A stretch of 64,000 bases of DNA from CAVOOW01 sp963697675. Its GTDB lineage: Bacteria; Actinomycetota; Actinomycetes; JACCUZ01. This document shows, piece after piece, positions 7,769 to 15,440 of the stretch. The stretch lies in assembly GCA_963697675.1 (NCBI GenBank), contig CAVOOW010000001.1, positions 310,001-374,000 on the forward strand. Direction: 5' to 3'. The notes beneath the pieces were generated by a model. It ran no database searches. It saw nothing but the letters and a program-made list of their open reading frames with translations, and was not told where the DNA came from. Both the position numbers and the translations under genes were made by a program. Every line of letters starts with the position of its first letter. Position 1 is the first letter of the stretch.

Positions 7769-8494
7769 ATGACGTCAAGACCCCTGACCGAAGGAAAAAA
7801 ACCGGCTCGCAAGACCCCGGGAAAGCGGACACCTGCCGCGTCCGCGAAACGCGGATCGTCGCTGAGCGCGGCCGCGCCCCCGTCGGCCAGGCGGAAGCCT
7901 CCCGAGGAGCGCCGCACCGAGATCGTGCAGGCCGCCAGCGTGCTGGCGCTGACCGAGGGGCTGGAGAGCCTGACCCTGCGCCGGGTCGCGGACGCCCTCG
8001 GGGTTGTTCCCGGCCTGGTCAACCACTACTTCCGATCCGTGGACGACCTGGTCGCCGAGGCGTTCACGGCGGCGGCGTACGGCGAGACCAGCGCCGTGTT
8101 CCGCCTCGTCGAGCAGGAGGCGACCGCCCTCGGACGCATGCGGGCCCTGATCGCCCTGCTGGTGACCCCGGATCGCGACGACATCAGCCTGCTCTGGCTC
8201 GACGCCTGGCAGGCCAGTCGGGCGCGCCCGGCACTGCATGCCGCGGTGAGCGAGCAGATGGTGGTCTGGCAGCAGCGCGTCGCAGACCTCATCTCCTCCG
8301 GTGTCGCCGACGGTGTGTTCCGCAACGACGACCCGCCCGCTGCGGCGACCCGCCTGATGGCCGTCGTCGACGGGCTGAGCGTCCATGCGGCGATGCGCTC
8401 CCCCGTCGACTATGCCGTGGTCCGGCAGCTGGTCATCGACAGCACCGAAAGAGAGCTTGGCCTGCGCCGCGGCGAGCTCGAGCCCCCCAGGTGA
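7769..8494 (+). CDS. TetR/AcrR family regulator
   Basis: 241-residue regulator. A basic, low-complexity N terminus of about 50 residues precedes the TetR domain: RRTEIVQAASVLALTEGLESLTLRRVADALGVVPGLVNHYFRSVDDLVAEAF (helix-turn-helix around residues 70-95, with NHYF where most members have YYHF). The C-terminal ligand domain resembles BetI-type members. It is divergent from the NCS1 permease and probably regulates it in response to the transported compound. The start at 7769 removes an upstream extension lacking coding character and fits the TACGCT -10. Confidence 0.85.
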   Translation: MTSRPLTEGKKPARKTPGKRTPAASAKRGSSLSAAAPPSARRKPPEERRTEIVQAASVLALTEGLESLTLRRVADALGVVPGLVNHYFRSVDDLVAEAFTAAAYGETSAVFRLVEQEATALGRMRALIALLVTPDRDDISLLWLDAWQASRARPALHAAVSEQMVVWQQRVADLISSGVADGVFRNDDPPAAATRLMAVVDGLSVHAAMRSPVDYAVVRQLVIDSTERELGLRRGELEPPR

Positions 8495-8553
8495 CGTTCG
8501 CCCTGGGCCGGGGGCCCGGGTGGGCGCGTCCGAGGGCTGGACGGTGCGCTTCC

Positions 8554-8559
8554 TAGACT
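8554..8559 (+). promoter_or_regulatory. Leaderless-type -10 of the CrtO-like gene
   Basis: TAGACT lies 7 bases before the GTG at 8567. Confidence 0.6.
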
Positions 8560-8566
8560 CGGCGAG

Positions 8567-10132
8567 GTGACCCGGTCCCGCGACGTCGTCGTCGTCGGCA
8601 GCGGCCACAACTCCCTCGTCGCGGCCTGCTATCTCGCCCGAGCAGGGCTCGACGTCGAGGTCGTCGAACGCGACAAGGTGCTCGGCGGCGCGGTGTCGAC
8701 CGTCGAACGGTGGCCCGGGTACGCCGTCGACCGTGGCTCGAGCGTGCACATCATGATCCGCTACACGGGCATCGTCGACGAGCTGGCTCTCGTCGAGTGC
8801 GGCCTCACGTACCTCGACATGGACCCGTGGGCGTTCGCGCCGTTCGGGCCGCCCGACGACCAGCAGGCCCTCACCTTCCATGTCGACCTCGACCGGACCT
8901 GCGCCTCGATCGCGGCCCTGTGCGGCAGTCGCGACGCGGAGTCCTACCGAGGGTTCGTCGCCGACTGGAGCAGCCGCAATGAGGCGGTCTTCAAGGCCCT
9001 CGAGGACACTCCGACCGCCGCCAACCTCGGCCGCCATCTCTGGGGGGCCGGTCGCGCCACCGACATCGGCGGCCTCGAGATGTCGCGGCAGTTCCTGCAG
9101 CCGGGCGACCAGCTGCTCGACGAGCTCTTCGACGACGAACGGCTCAAGACGGCCCTGTCGTGGCTGGGCTCGCAGTCGGGTCCGCCGACCCACGAGGTCG
9201 CCACCGCGGACCTGGTTGGCTGGAACGCGCTCATGCACAGCAGGCCGCCGGGACGAGCCGTCGGCGGCAGCGGCTCGCTGACCAGGGCGCTCGCGGAACG
9301 GCTCCGCCTCACCGGCGGCTCGTTGCGGCTCGGCGACGGCGCCACCTCCATCACGCGCGAGGGCGACCGGGTCACGGGAGTGCTGACCGACTCCGGCGAG
9401 CACATCACTGCGCGCGCGGTGGTCGCCGGGTGTCACGTGCTGACGACACTGGAGCTGCTCGGGGACGAGGCGCTCCTGCGACGCGCGACCAGGGCGGTGC
9501 GGGTCGGCAACGGGATCGGGATGGCTGTGCGGCTGGGCACGACCGACCTGCCCAGATATCCCGGTGCGGAAAGCGGCGCGTCGTACGACGTCCATTCGGC
9601 GATGCAGCTGATCGCGCCGAGCCGCGCGCACCTACGCCGGGCCCATGGGGAGTTCGGGGCCGGCCGCCCGCCGGTGGAGCCACCCGTCGTGCTCATGTCG
9701 TTCTCGGCCATGGACCCCTCGATCGCGCCTCCCGGCCGCCACAACGTCACGGCATGGGCGCAGTGGCATCCCTACGAGCTGGCCGGCGGGCAGAGCTGGG
9801 ACGACATCGGCGCCCGCGAGGCCGACCGCATCGTCGCGCAGGTCGAGAAGGTCGCGCCCGGGTTCACGAGCACCATCGAGCACGTGCACGTGCAGACACC
9901 GCTCGACCTCGAACGCGAGCTGGGCCTGCGCCGCGGCAATGTCATGCACGTCGAGATGGGCCTCGACGCGATGTTCGCCTATCGGCCGCTGCCGGAGCTG
10001 GCGGGCTACCGTACGCCGGTGCGCGGCCTCTATCTCACCGGCGCCTCCACCCACCCGGGTGGTGGCGTCTTCGGCGCATCCGGGCGCACCGCCGCAGGTG
10101 TCGTCGTCCGCGACCGGCGGCGGTGGCGATGA
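8567..10132 (+). CDS. CrtO/PYROXD2-like FAD-dependent carotenoid oxidoreductase
   Basis: 521-residue flavoprotein. The Rossmann dinucleotide motif VVVVGSGHNSLVAACYLARAG is near residues 7-27 (GHNxLVAA is characteristic of CrtO-type enzymes), followed by VVERDKVLGGAVST. The C-terminal flavin motif is GLYLTGASTHPGGGVFGASGRTAAGVV. The CrtO branch of the CrtI superfamily includes cyanobacterial beta-carotene ketolase. Its stop overlaps the start of the CruF-like gene (ATGA), so it is translationally coupled to carotenoid tailoring genes. Ketolase versus desaturase activity cannot be decided. GTG start with a TAGACT -10. Confidence 0.78.
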   Translation: MTRSRDVVVVGSGHNSLVAACYLARAGLDVEVVERDKVLGGAVSTVERWPGYAVDRGSSVHIMIRYTGIVDELALVECGLTYLDMDPWAFAPFGPPDDQQALTFHVDLDRTCASIAALCGSRDAESYRGFVADWSSRNEAVFKALEDTPTAANLGRHLWGAGRATDIGGLEMSRQFLQPGDQLLDELFDDERLKTALSWLGSQSGPPTHEVATADLVGWNALMHSRPPGRAVGGSGSLTRALAERLRLTGGSLRLGDGATSITREGDRVTGVLTDSGEHITARAVVAGCHVLTTLELLGDEALLRRATRAVRVGNGIGMAVRLGTTDLPRYPGAESGASYDVHSAMQLIAPSRAHLRRAHGEFGAGRPPVEPPVVLMSFSAMDPSIAPPGRHNVTAWAQWHPYELAGGQSWDDIGAREADRIVAQVEKVAPGFTSTIEHVHVQTPLDLERELGLRRGNVMHVEMGLDAMFAYRPLPELAGYRTPVRGLYLTGASTHPGGGVFGASGRTAAGVVVRDRRRWR

Positions 10133-10923
10133 ACACCGCCACCAGGGCGTACGACGTGACGCTGCGCCGCCGTCCACCGAGCGGTGCTGCTGCAGCGCTG
10201 CCCTGGTTGCTCACCCTGGCAACGATCGGCGCGCAGATCGCCTACCCGCTGGTCGACGGTGTGTCGCTGCGCCGGGTCACCATCGCGTCGGTCGTGCTGT
10301 TCTTCCTCGCCTCGGTGACGCACGCATGGGCACATCGCGGCCCGAGGTGGGCGCTCACCTTCGTCATCGTCAGCGCGGGTATTTCGTTCGCTGCGGAGGT
10401 GGTGGGGGTGCGAACTGGCGTGCCGTTCGGCGACTACTCCTACTCCTCGTCGCTCGGCACCCAGCTGCTCGACGTTCCCGTCGTGGTGCCGCTCGCTTGG
10501 TCGATGATGGCCTACCCCATGTTCCTCGCGGCCCGGCGCCTGACCCGGCGGTTCACTGCTGTCATTGGCGCGATCGGCCTTGCCGGCTGGGATGTTTTCC
10601 TCGACCCGCAGATGGTCGCCGACGGGCGTTGGCACTGGTCGGACCCGTCTCCGTCGTTGCCCGGCATCGACACGGTGCCGCTGACCAATCTCGCCGGCTG
10701 GCTCGGTGTCGCCTTCGTGATCATGCTTGTTCTGTGCGCGACCCTGCCGCGGGACCGCGGCAGCGAGGCGGTGCCGGCGGTGCTGCTGATCTGGACCTAC
10801 GTCGGCTCGGTCGTGGGCAACGTGTTCTGGTTCGGCTCGGACGCTGTTGCGCTCGCCGGTGGGATCGCGATGGGGATCGTGGTGCTGCCCTATGCCTGGG
10901 TGCTCTGGCAGTCCCGGCCGTGA
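10129..10923 (+). CDS. cruF: CruF-like carotenoid 1',2'-hydratase (DUF422 family)
   Basis: 264-residue membrane protein with about seven hydrophobic segments. Motifs match the carotenoid biosynthesis protein/DUF422 family that includes cyanobacterial CruF and haloarchaeal bisanhydrobacterioruberin hydratase: SAGISFAAEVVGVRTGVPFGDYSYS, VPLAWSMMAYPMFL, GWDVFLDPQMVADGRWHW. The family adds water to the psi end of a carotenoid, giving the hydroxyl later glycosylated. It overlaps the CrtO-like gene by 4 bases and the CruG-like gene by 4 bases, so the three form one operon. Confidence 0.8.
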   Translation: MNTATRAYDVTLRRRPPSGAAAALPWLLTLATIGAQIAYPLVDGVSLRRVTIASVVLFFLASVTHAWAHRGPRWALTFVIVSAGISFAAEVVGVRTGVPFGDYSYSSSLGTQLLDVPVVVPLAWSMMAYPMFLAARRLTRRFTAVIGAIGLAGWDVFLDPQMVADGRWHWSDPSPSLPGIDTVPLTNLAGWLGVAFVIMLVLCATLPRDRGSEAVPAVLLIWTYVGSVVGNVFWFGSDAVALAGGIAMGIVVLPYAWVLWQSRP

Positions 10924-12090
10924 GCCCTGGTCGGTCGTTCGTACGGGCTGGTCGCTGGGCGACGCGCGCGGGTGCCGTGCTCGCGGTGGCCGGAACTGCG
11001 CACTCGATGTGGAACCTGCGCGCGTTGCGGACGCTGCCGGACGATCCGCCGGAGGTCGCCGAGACGCGTGGCCGTGCTGCTGCCTGTTCGCAACGAGGCG
11101 CACCGGCTCGAGCCGTGCCTGCGATCGTTGCTCGGCCAGACCGGTGTCCCTGGTCTGCAGGTTCTCGTGCTGGACGACCAGTCGACGGACGGGACGCGCG
11201 ACGTCGTACGACGTGTCGTCGGCGACGATCCGCGGGTGCGTCTCCTGACCGGTGCGGCGATGCCGGACGGCTGGTGGGGCAAGCCGTGGGCCTGCCAGCA
11301 GCTGGCGGACGAGGCATGCGCGAATCGCTGGGGTCCTGACCCCAGCGAATCGCGCATGCCCGCGGTGCTGGTGTTCGTCGACGCGGATGTCGTCCTTTCG
11401 CCCGATGCGGTGGCAGCGACGGTCGCGGCGCTGCGCTCCTCGGGGCTCGACCTGCTCTGCCCCTATCCCCGCCAGGTCGCCGAGTCGCTGGCCGAGCGGC
11501 TCGTGCAGCCGTTGCTGGCCTGGTCGTGGCTCACGACCCTGCCGCTCCGTCGCGCCGAGTCGTCGCGGCGGCCGTCGCTGTCTGCCGCGAACGGCCAGCT
11601 GCTGGCCGTGGACACCGTTGCCTACCGCCGCGCCGGGGGTCACGCGACCGTGCGCGCCGAGATGCTCGAGGACATCGCCCTGTTGCGTGCGATCAAGCGC
11701 AGCGGCGGGCGGGGGACGGTCGCGGACGGGACGCGGGTCGCGACCTGCCGGATGTACGACGGCTGGCCCGCGCTGCGTGATGGCTATGCGAAGTCGCTGT
11801 GGTCGGCGTTCGGGTCACCCGGGGGCGCGGCGGCGGTCATGGCGCTGTTGGGGCTCGCCTATGTCGTGCCTCCGGTCGCGGCGCTGCGCGGTTCGCGTGC
11901 CGGGCTGGTCGGCTATCTGGCCGCAGTGACCGGACGCGCCGTCGTCGGCCGGCGGGTCGGCGCGCGGGTCTGGCCGGACGCGCTCGCACATCCGTTGTCG
12001 GTGCTGACGTTCTCCGGCCTGACCGCGTTGTCGTTGACCCGCCGACGCCGCGGCACCCTCCGCGTGTCCGGCCGCCCCCTTCGCAGGTGA
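10920..12090 (+). CDS. cruG: CruG-like glycosyltransferase family 2 (frameshift; internal palindrome)
   Basis: GTG at 10920 overlaps the cruF stop. The first ~48 codons (VSPGRSFVRAGRWATRAG, with a hydrophobic segment, to DDPPEVAET) are in one frame; near 11064-11072 the reading must shift by one base to continue RVAVLLPVRNEAHRLEPCL, the GT2 nucleotide-binding start. GWWGKPWACQQLADEA, VFVDADVV (DxD) and two C-terminal membrane segments follow. The family includes CruG, which glycosylates the hydroxyl made by CruF. A 46-bp near-perfect palindrome (11314-11359) adds about 14 residues between the acceptor segment and the DxD strand. Confidence 0.78.
11314..11359. repeat. 46-bp palindrome inserted in frame in cruG
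   Basis: Two 22-base arms (11314-11335 and 11338-11359, beginning GCATGCGCGAATCGC) with a single mismatch and a 2-base loop. It is translated as CANRWGPDPSESRM without breaking the frame. Relatives, as I recall them, go directly from ACxQLA to the VFVDAD strand, so this looks like a small inserted palindromic element. Confidence 0.65.
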
Positions 12091-12103
12091 CGGTTCTCGG
12101 GCT

Positions 12104-12199
12104 CCGGAATCGACCACGTTCAGCATGCCGGCGGACGGTTCGCAATGCCTGCACGCATGGCGAACCGTCCGTACACCTTGTGAACGTGGTCGATTCCGG
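12104..12199. repeat. Nested hairpin element, family A, copy 1
   Basis: Outer arms of 19 bases (12104-12122 and 12181-12199, containing GAATCGACCACGTTCA) match perfectly. Inner arms GGACGGTTCGC (12133-12143) and GCGAACCGTCC (12160-12170) also match, with a further ATGC/GCAT in the loop. It begins 13 bases after the cruG stop. A second copy lies at 39505-39601. It fills most of the 163-base gap before the ATP-grasp gene. Confidence 0.85.
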
Positions 12200-12253
12200 G
12201 GTGGGGCGGTTAATGCGGGCGCGGATCGCGGTGGGATGCTGCGAGACTGCCGC

Positions 12254-13703
12254 ATGACGCAACAGCCGGATGTGCGCGGGGCGCTGCGCCGGATGTTCGA
12301 CGGCCGTCCGGTGGTCATCACCGGTGGCCCGCTCGCCGGACTCGTACGACTCGGTGCCCGACGTCACCGAGATCTCCGGACGCAGGCCCTTCTTGCTCGC
12401 GAACGGCGTCGGCACGGGACCGGTGCCCGACCCCGGCGAGGTCGAGATGCACCTGTTGCCCGAAGGCAACGCCACGTCCGTCGTCGGCTCCACGCACGAA
12501 CAGCTCAGGATCCTCGCCGACCTGCCGGCCGACGCGCTCGTCGCCCTCGACTCCTGGGACCCTGACAAGCGAGCGGTGGTGCTGGCGAGCCCGTTCTTCA
12601 CCGGCAGCGAGATCGGCGGACGGGACATCATCGGGGGGCGGCTGCCCGAGTGGGCGGCGCTCGAGGACAAGACGATCGCCGACGCACTGTGGGACGCCGC
12701 GGGAGTGCCCCGTGCAACGGCGCGCGTGGCGGCATCGACGTACCACGAACTGACCGCTGCAGCGCGTGACGTCGACCGGGGTCACGGGACGGTCTGGTCC
12801 GGTGACGCACGGGAGGGCTTCAACGGCGCGGGCGAATTCGTCCGCTGGGTGCGCTCCGACGCGCAGGCACGCGCGGCGAGCGAGTTCTTCGCTCGGCACT
12901 GCGACCGGGTGCGGGTCATGCCGTTCCTCGAAGGCGTGCCCTGCTCGATCCACGGCGTCGTCTTCCCCGATGGCGTCGCGGCACTCCGTCCCGTCGAGAT
13001 GGTGACGCTGCGCCGCGCGGACGGCGACGCCGAACCCCAGTTCGTGTACGGGGGCATGTCGACGCACTGGGACCCGCCGGCCGCAGATCGCGAGGCGATG
13101 CGTGACGTTGCCCGGCGAGTTGCGATGCGGCTGGGCGAGCAGGTCGCCTATCGCGGCGGATTCTCCGTCGACGGTGTCCTCACGGCAGACGGCTTCCTGC
13201 CGACCGAGCTCAACCCGCGCTTCTCCGGCGGTCTCGGTGCGATCGCGAAGGGACTGCCCGACTTCCCGCTCCAGCTCGTGCTCGCAGCACTGGTCAGCGG
13301 TTACGACACCGGGCTGACGGCCGCGCAGTTCGAGCAGCTGCTGGTCGAGTCAGCGGATGTTCACCGCTATGGCGGCGGCGGCTATTCCATCTCGTCGCTG
13401 CACCCGTCGGAGACCGACCGGCGCGCCGTCATCCTGTCGGGCGACGACGTGCGGCTGGCGCGAGAAGAGGAGCAGCCGCATGGCGAGCTGATGCTCGGGC
13501 CGTCGGCGATCGGTGCCTTCCTGCGGTTCGAGCCGAACGCAGAACGGGTGCTGCCCGGTCGGGTGATCGCGCCGATGGTCGCATCTGCGTTCGCGCTCGC
13601 CGACGCGACGTGGGGCACGGGCATCGGACACCTCGAGCCGGCGCGCGACGTTCGCGCAGTGACCGCAACCGCCCGTGATCATGAAGGTTCGGACCGCCAC
13701 TAG
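12254..13703 (+). CDS. ATP-grasp domain protein (frameshift near residue 28)
   Basis: About 480 residues. It starts MTQQPDVRGALRRMFDGRPVVITGGPLAG; near 12331-12342 one base must be skipped to continue DSYDSVPDVTEISGRRPFLLANG. Later sequence has ATP-grasp features: VRVMPFLEGVPCSIHGVV, PVEMVTLRR and TELNPRFSGGLGAIAKG (Mg-binding N-x-R). ATP-grasp enzymes join a carboxylate to an amine or thiol through an acyl phosphate; the substrate is unknown. The final residues (RDHEGSDRH) are encoded by the left arm of hairpin B1, so the stop codon lies in its loop. I cannot link it to the neighbouring carotenoid genes. Confidence 0.72.
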
Positions 13704-13726
13704 ACGGTCCGAACCTTCATGATCAC
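13675..13726. repeat. Hairpin element, family B, copy 1
   Basis: Perfect 22-base arms (13675-13696 and 13705-13726, containing GATCATGAAGGTTCGGACCG) with an 8-base loop that contains the stop codon of the ATP-grasp gene. First of three related copies within 1.05 kb. Confidence 0.85.
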
Positions 13727-13761
13727 CCGAAATTGTGTACGGGGGTGTCGGCGGGGGTCGC

Positions 13762-13767
13762 TAGCCT
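13762..13767 (+). promoter_or_regulatory. Candidate -10 upstream of the VOC pair
   Basis: TAGCCT lies 32 bases before the ATG at 13800, giving a short leader that contains AAGGAGAG. Moderate support only. Confidence 0.35.
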
Positions 13768-13799
13768 CGCGGGCACCCTGCTGACGAAGGAGAGACCTC

Positions 13800-14184
13800 A
13801 TGGCCTGCCGATTCACCGAGCTCGTCATCGACTGCCACGACCACGCGATGCTGGGCACCTTCTGGTCGCGGGTGCTCGGCTATCGAGATCACCGAGCAGT
13901 CCGACGGGCCGAAGAACTACTACGTCGAGCTGCAGGGTCCCGACGGCGCAGGACCGACGATCCTGGTGCTCCGCACACCCGACCAGAAGATCTGCAAGAA
14001 CCGGCTGCACATCGACGTCAACGCGACCGACCGCAGCCAGGACGAGGAGGTCGAGCGGATCCTCGCGCTCGGGGCCACCCGCGCCGACATCGGTCAGGGC
14101 GAGCAGTCCTGGGTCGTGCTCGCCGATCCCGAGGGCAACGAGTTCTGCGTACTGCAGTCCACGGTGGAACCGCACACGACCTGA
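13800..14184 (+). CDS. VOC family protein, tandem copy 1 (one-base insertion)
   Basis: Vicinal-oxygen-chelate (glyoxalase/dioxygenase-fold) protein of about 127 residues, nearly identical to the next gene. It begins MACRFTELVIDCHDHAMLGTFWSRVLGY. At 13884 it has one extra C compared with copy 2 (TATCGAGATC against TATGAGATC), shifting the frame. The correct frame then gives RTPDQKICKNRLHIDVNATDRSQDEEV and WVVLADPEGNEFCVLQ (metal-ligand Glu). The leader ctgacgaaggagagacctc is shared with copy 2. It is either a sequencing error or a recently disabled duplicate; substrate unknown. Confidence 0.78.
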
Positions 14185-14200
14185 CCTGAGCAATCCCCAT

Positions 14201-14246
14201 GATCCTGAAGGATCAGACCGCCTCTCGACGGTCCCATCCTTCATGA
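14201..14246. repeat. Hairpin element, family B, copy 2 (imperfect)
   Basis: GATCCTGAAGGATCAGACCG (14201-14220) faces CGGTCCCATCCTTCATGATC (about 14228-14247) with three mismatched pairs. It lies 16 bases after the stop of VOC copy 1. The same GATC-TGAAGG frame as copies 1 and 3 is kept. Confidence 0.7.
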
Positions 14247-14276
14247 TCACCGGAAAGCTGACGAAGGAGAGACCTC

Positions 14277-14660
14277 ATGGCGTGTCGATTGACCGAGCTC
14301 GTCATCGACTGCCACGACCACGTGCTGGTGGGCACCTTCTGGTCGCGGGTGCTCGGCTATGAGATCACCGACCAGTCCGACGGGCCGGAGAACTACCACG
14401 TCGCGCTGCAGGGTCCCGACGGCGCAGGACCGACGATCCTGGTGGATCGCACACCCGACCAGAAGGTCAGCAAGAACCGGCTGCACATCGACGTCAACGC
14501 GACCGACCGCAGCCAGGACGAGGAGGTCGAGCGGATCCTCGCGCTCGGGGCCACCCGCGCCGACATCGGTCAGGGCGAGCAGTCCTGGGTCGTGCTCGCC
14601 GACCCGGAGGGCAACGAGTTCTGCGTACTGCAGTCCAGGGTGGAGCCGCACAGGACCTGA
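14277..14660 (+). CDS. VOC family protein, tandem copy 2
   Basis: Intact 127-residue VOC protein: MACRLTELVIDCHDHVLVGTFWSRVLGYEIT, PENYHVALQGPDGAGPTILVDRTPDQKV, NRLHIDVNATDRSQDEEVERIL, WVVLADPEGNEFCVLQ. Two beta-alpha-beta-beta-beta units form the fold; His and Glu positions suggest a metal site. Function is unknown; many such actinobacterial proteins are annotated only as glyoxalase-like. GAAGGAG lies 8 bases before the ATG. Duplication of the gene together with its leader and downstream hairpin suggests a recent segmental duplication. Confidence 0.85.
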   Translation: MACRLTELVIDCHDHVLVGTFWSRVLGYEITDQSDGPENYHVALQGPDGAGPTILVDRTPDQKVSKNRLHIDVNATDRSQDEEVERILALGATRADIGQGEQSWVVLADPEGNEFCVLQSRVEPHRT

Positions 14661-14678
14661 CCTCTGCGAAGCCCCTGA

Positions 14679-14726
14679 GATCATGAAGGTTCCGTCCGGC
14701 TAGGACCGGACGGAACCTTCATGATC
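14679..14726. repeat. Hairpin element, family B, copy 3
   Basis: Perfect 21-base arms (14679-14699 and 14706-14726, starting GATCATGAAGGTTCCGTCCG) and a 6-base loop. It lies 18 bases after VOC copy 2 and before the convergent FAS1 gene. The inner stem differs from copy 1 (CGTCCGG/CCGGACG against GGACCG/CGGTCC), but both arms changed together. Confidence 0.85.
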
Positions 14727-14747
14727 ACTCTGGAGAACGGCCAGGGG

Positions 14748-15380
14748 TCATGCCTTGGGCATGAGGACCTTGTCGATGATGTAGACCGTGGCGTTGGCCG
14801 TCTGCACGTCGCCGCAGATGACCGACGCGGTGCCGTCGACCTTGAACATGTCACCGCTGCCGGTGATGTTCACCTTGCCGCCTTCGAGCGACTCGTGCTC
14901 GCCAGCGAGAGCGCCTGGCGCGATCTTGCCCTTGAGCACGTGGTAGGTCAGGACCTTGGTCAGCAGACCCTTCGGGTCGCCCATCGCCTTGTCCATGGTT
15001 GCCTTGCCCATCGCGGCGAACGCGTCGTTGCTCGGCGCGAGCACCGTGATGTCCGCAGCGGAGTTCAGGGTGTCACCGAGACCGGCCTTGGTGACCGCGG
15101 TCACCAGGGTCGACAGGACCGGGTTGTGGGACGCGGCGGTCGCCACGGGGTCCTTCGCCATGCCGTCGAAGCTGCCGGAGCCGCCGGCGGGGACTGCCGC
15201 GCAGCCGGCACCGAAGGGGGCGTCGGCGGCCATCGGCGTGGTCTCTGCCGGCGAGCTGGGCGCCTTCGACTTCGATGCGGCAGCGGTCGTGTCGGACGTG
15301 CCGCCACAGGCGGTCATCGACAGGGCGAGCGTGACACCGGCAGCCGCGAGGGCGACGGTGCGGTTGGTGGAAAACCTCAT
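14748..15380 (-). CDS. FAS1 (fasciclin) domain lipoprotein
   Basis: 210-residue secreted protein. Signal peptide MRFSTNRTVALAAAGVTLALSMTAC ends in a lipobox (SMTAC), predicting a lipid-anchored protein. After a low-complexity Ala/Ser/Pro linker, one FAS1 domain (residues about 75-210) shows TLNSAADITVLAPSNDAFAAM, LTYHVLKGKI and NATVYIIDKVLMP. Such actinobacterial proteins resemble the MPB70/MPB83 family and are thought to mediate adhesion or matrix contact. The start at 15380 is chosen for the signal peptide and an AGAGAG stretch upstream. It follows the sulfite-oxidase-like gene by 60 bases on the same strand. Confidence 0.88.
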   Translation of the reverse strand: MRFSTNRTVALAAAGVTLALSMTACGGTSDTTAAASKSKAPSSPAETTPMAADAPFGAGCAAVPAGGSGSFDGMAKDPVATAASHNPVLSTLVTAVTKAGLGDTLNSAADITVLAPSNDAFAAMGKATMDKAMGDPKGLLTKVLTYHVLKGKIAPGALAGEHESLEGGKVNITGSGDMFKVDGTASVICGDVQTANATVYIIDKVLMPKA

Positions 15381-15440
15381 AGGGATTGCTCTCTCTTTGG
15401 TTGGGGATGTCTGCCCGATGCGATGCAAGCGGGACGTTTC

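Noticed and set aside
11060..11075. Programmed ribosomal frameshifting in cruG and other broken genes
   Set aside because: No shared slippery sequence or downstream structure; breaks fall in many unrelated genes in both directions, which fits sequence errors better.
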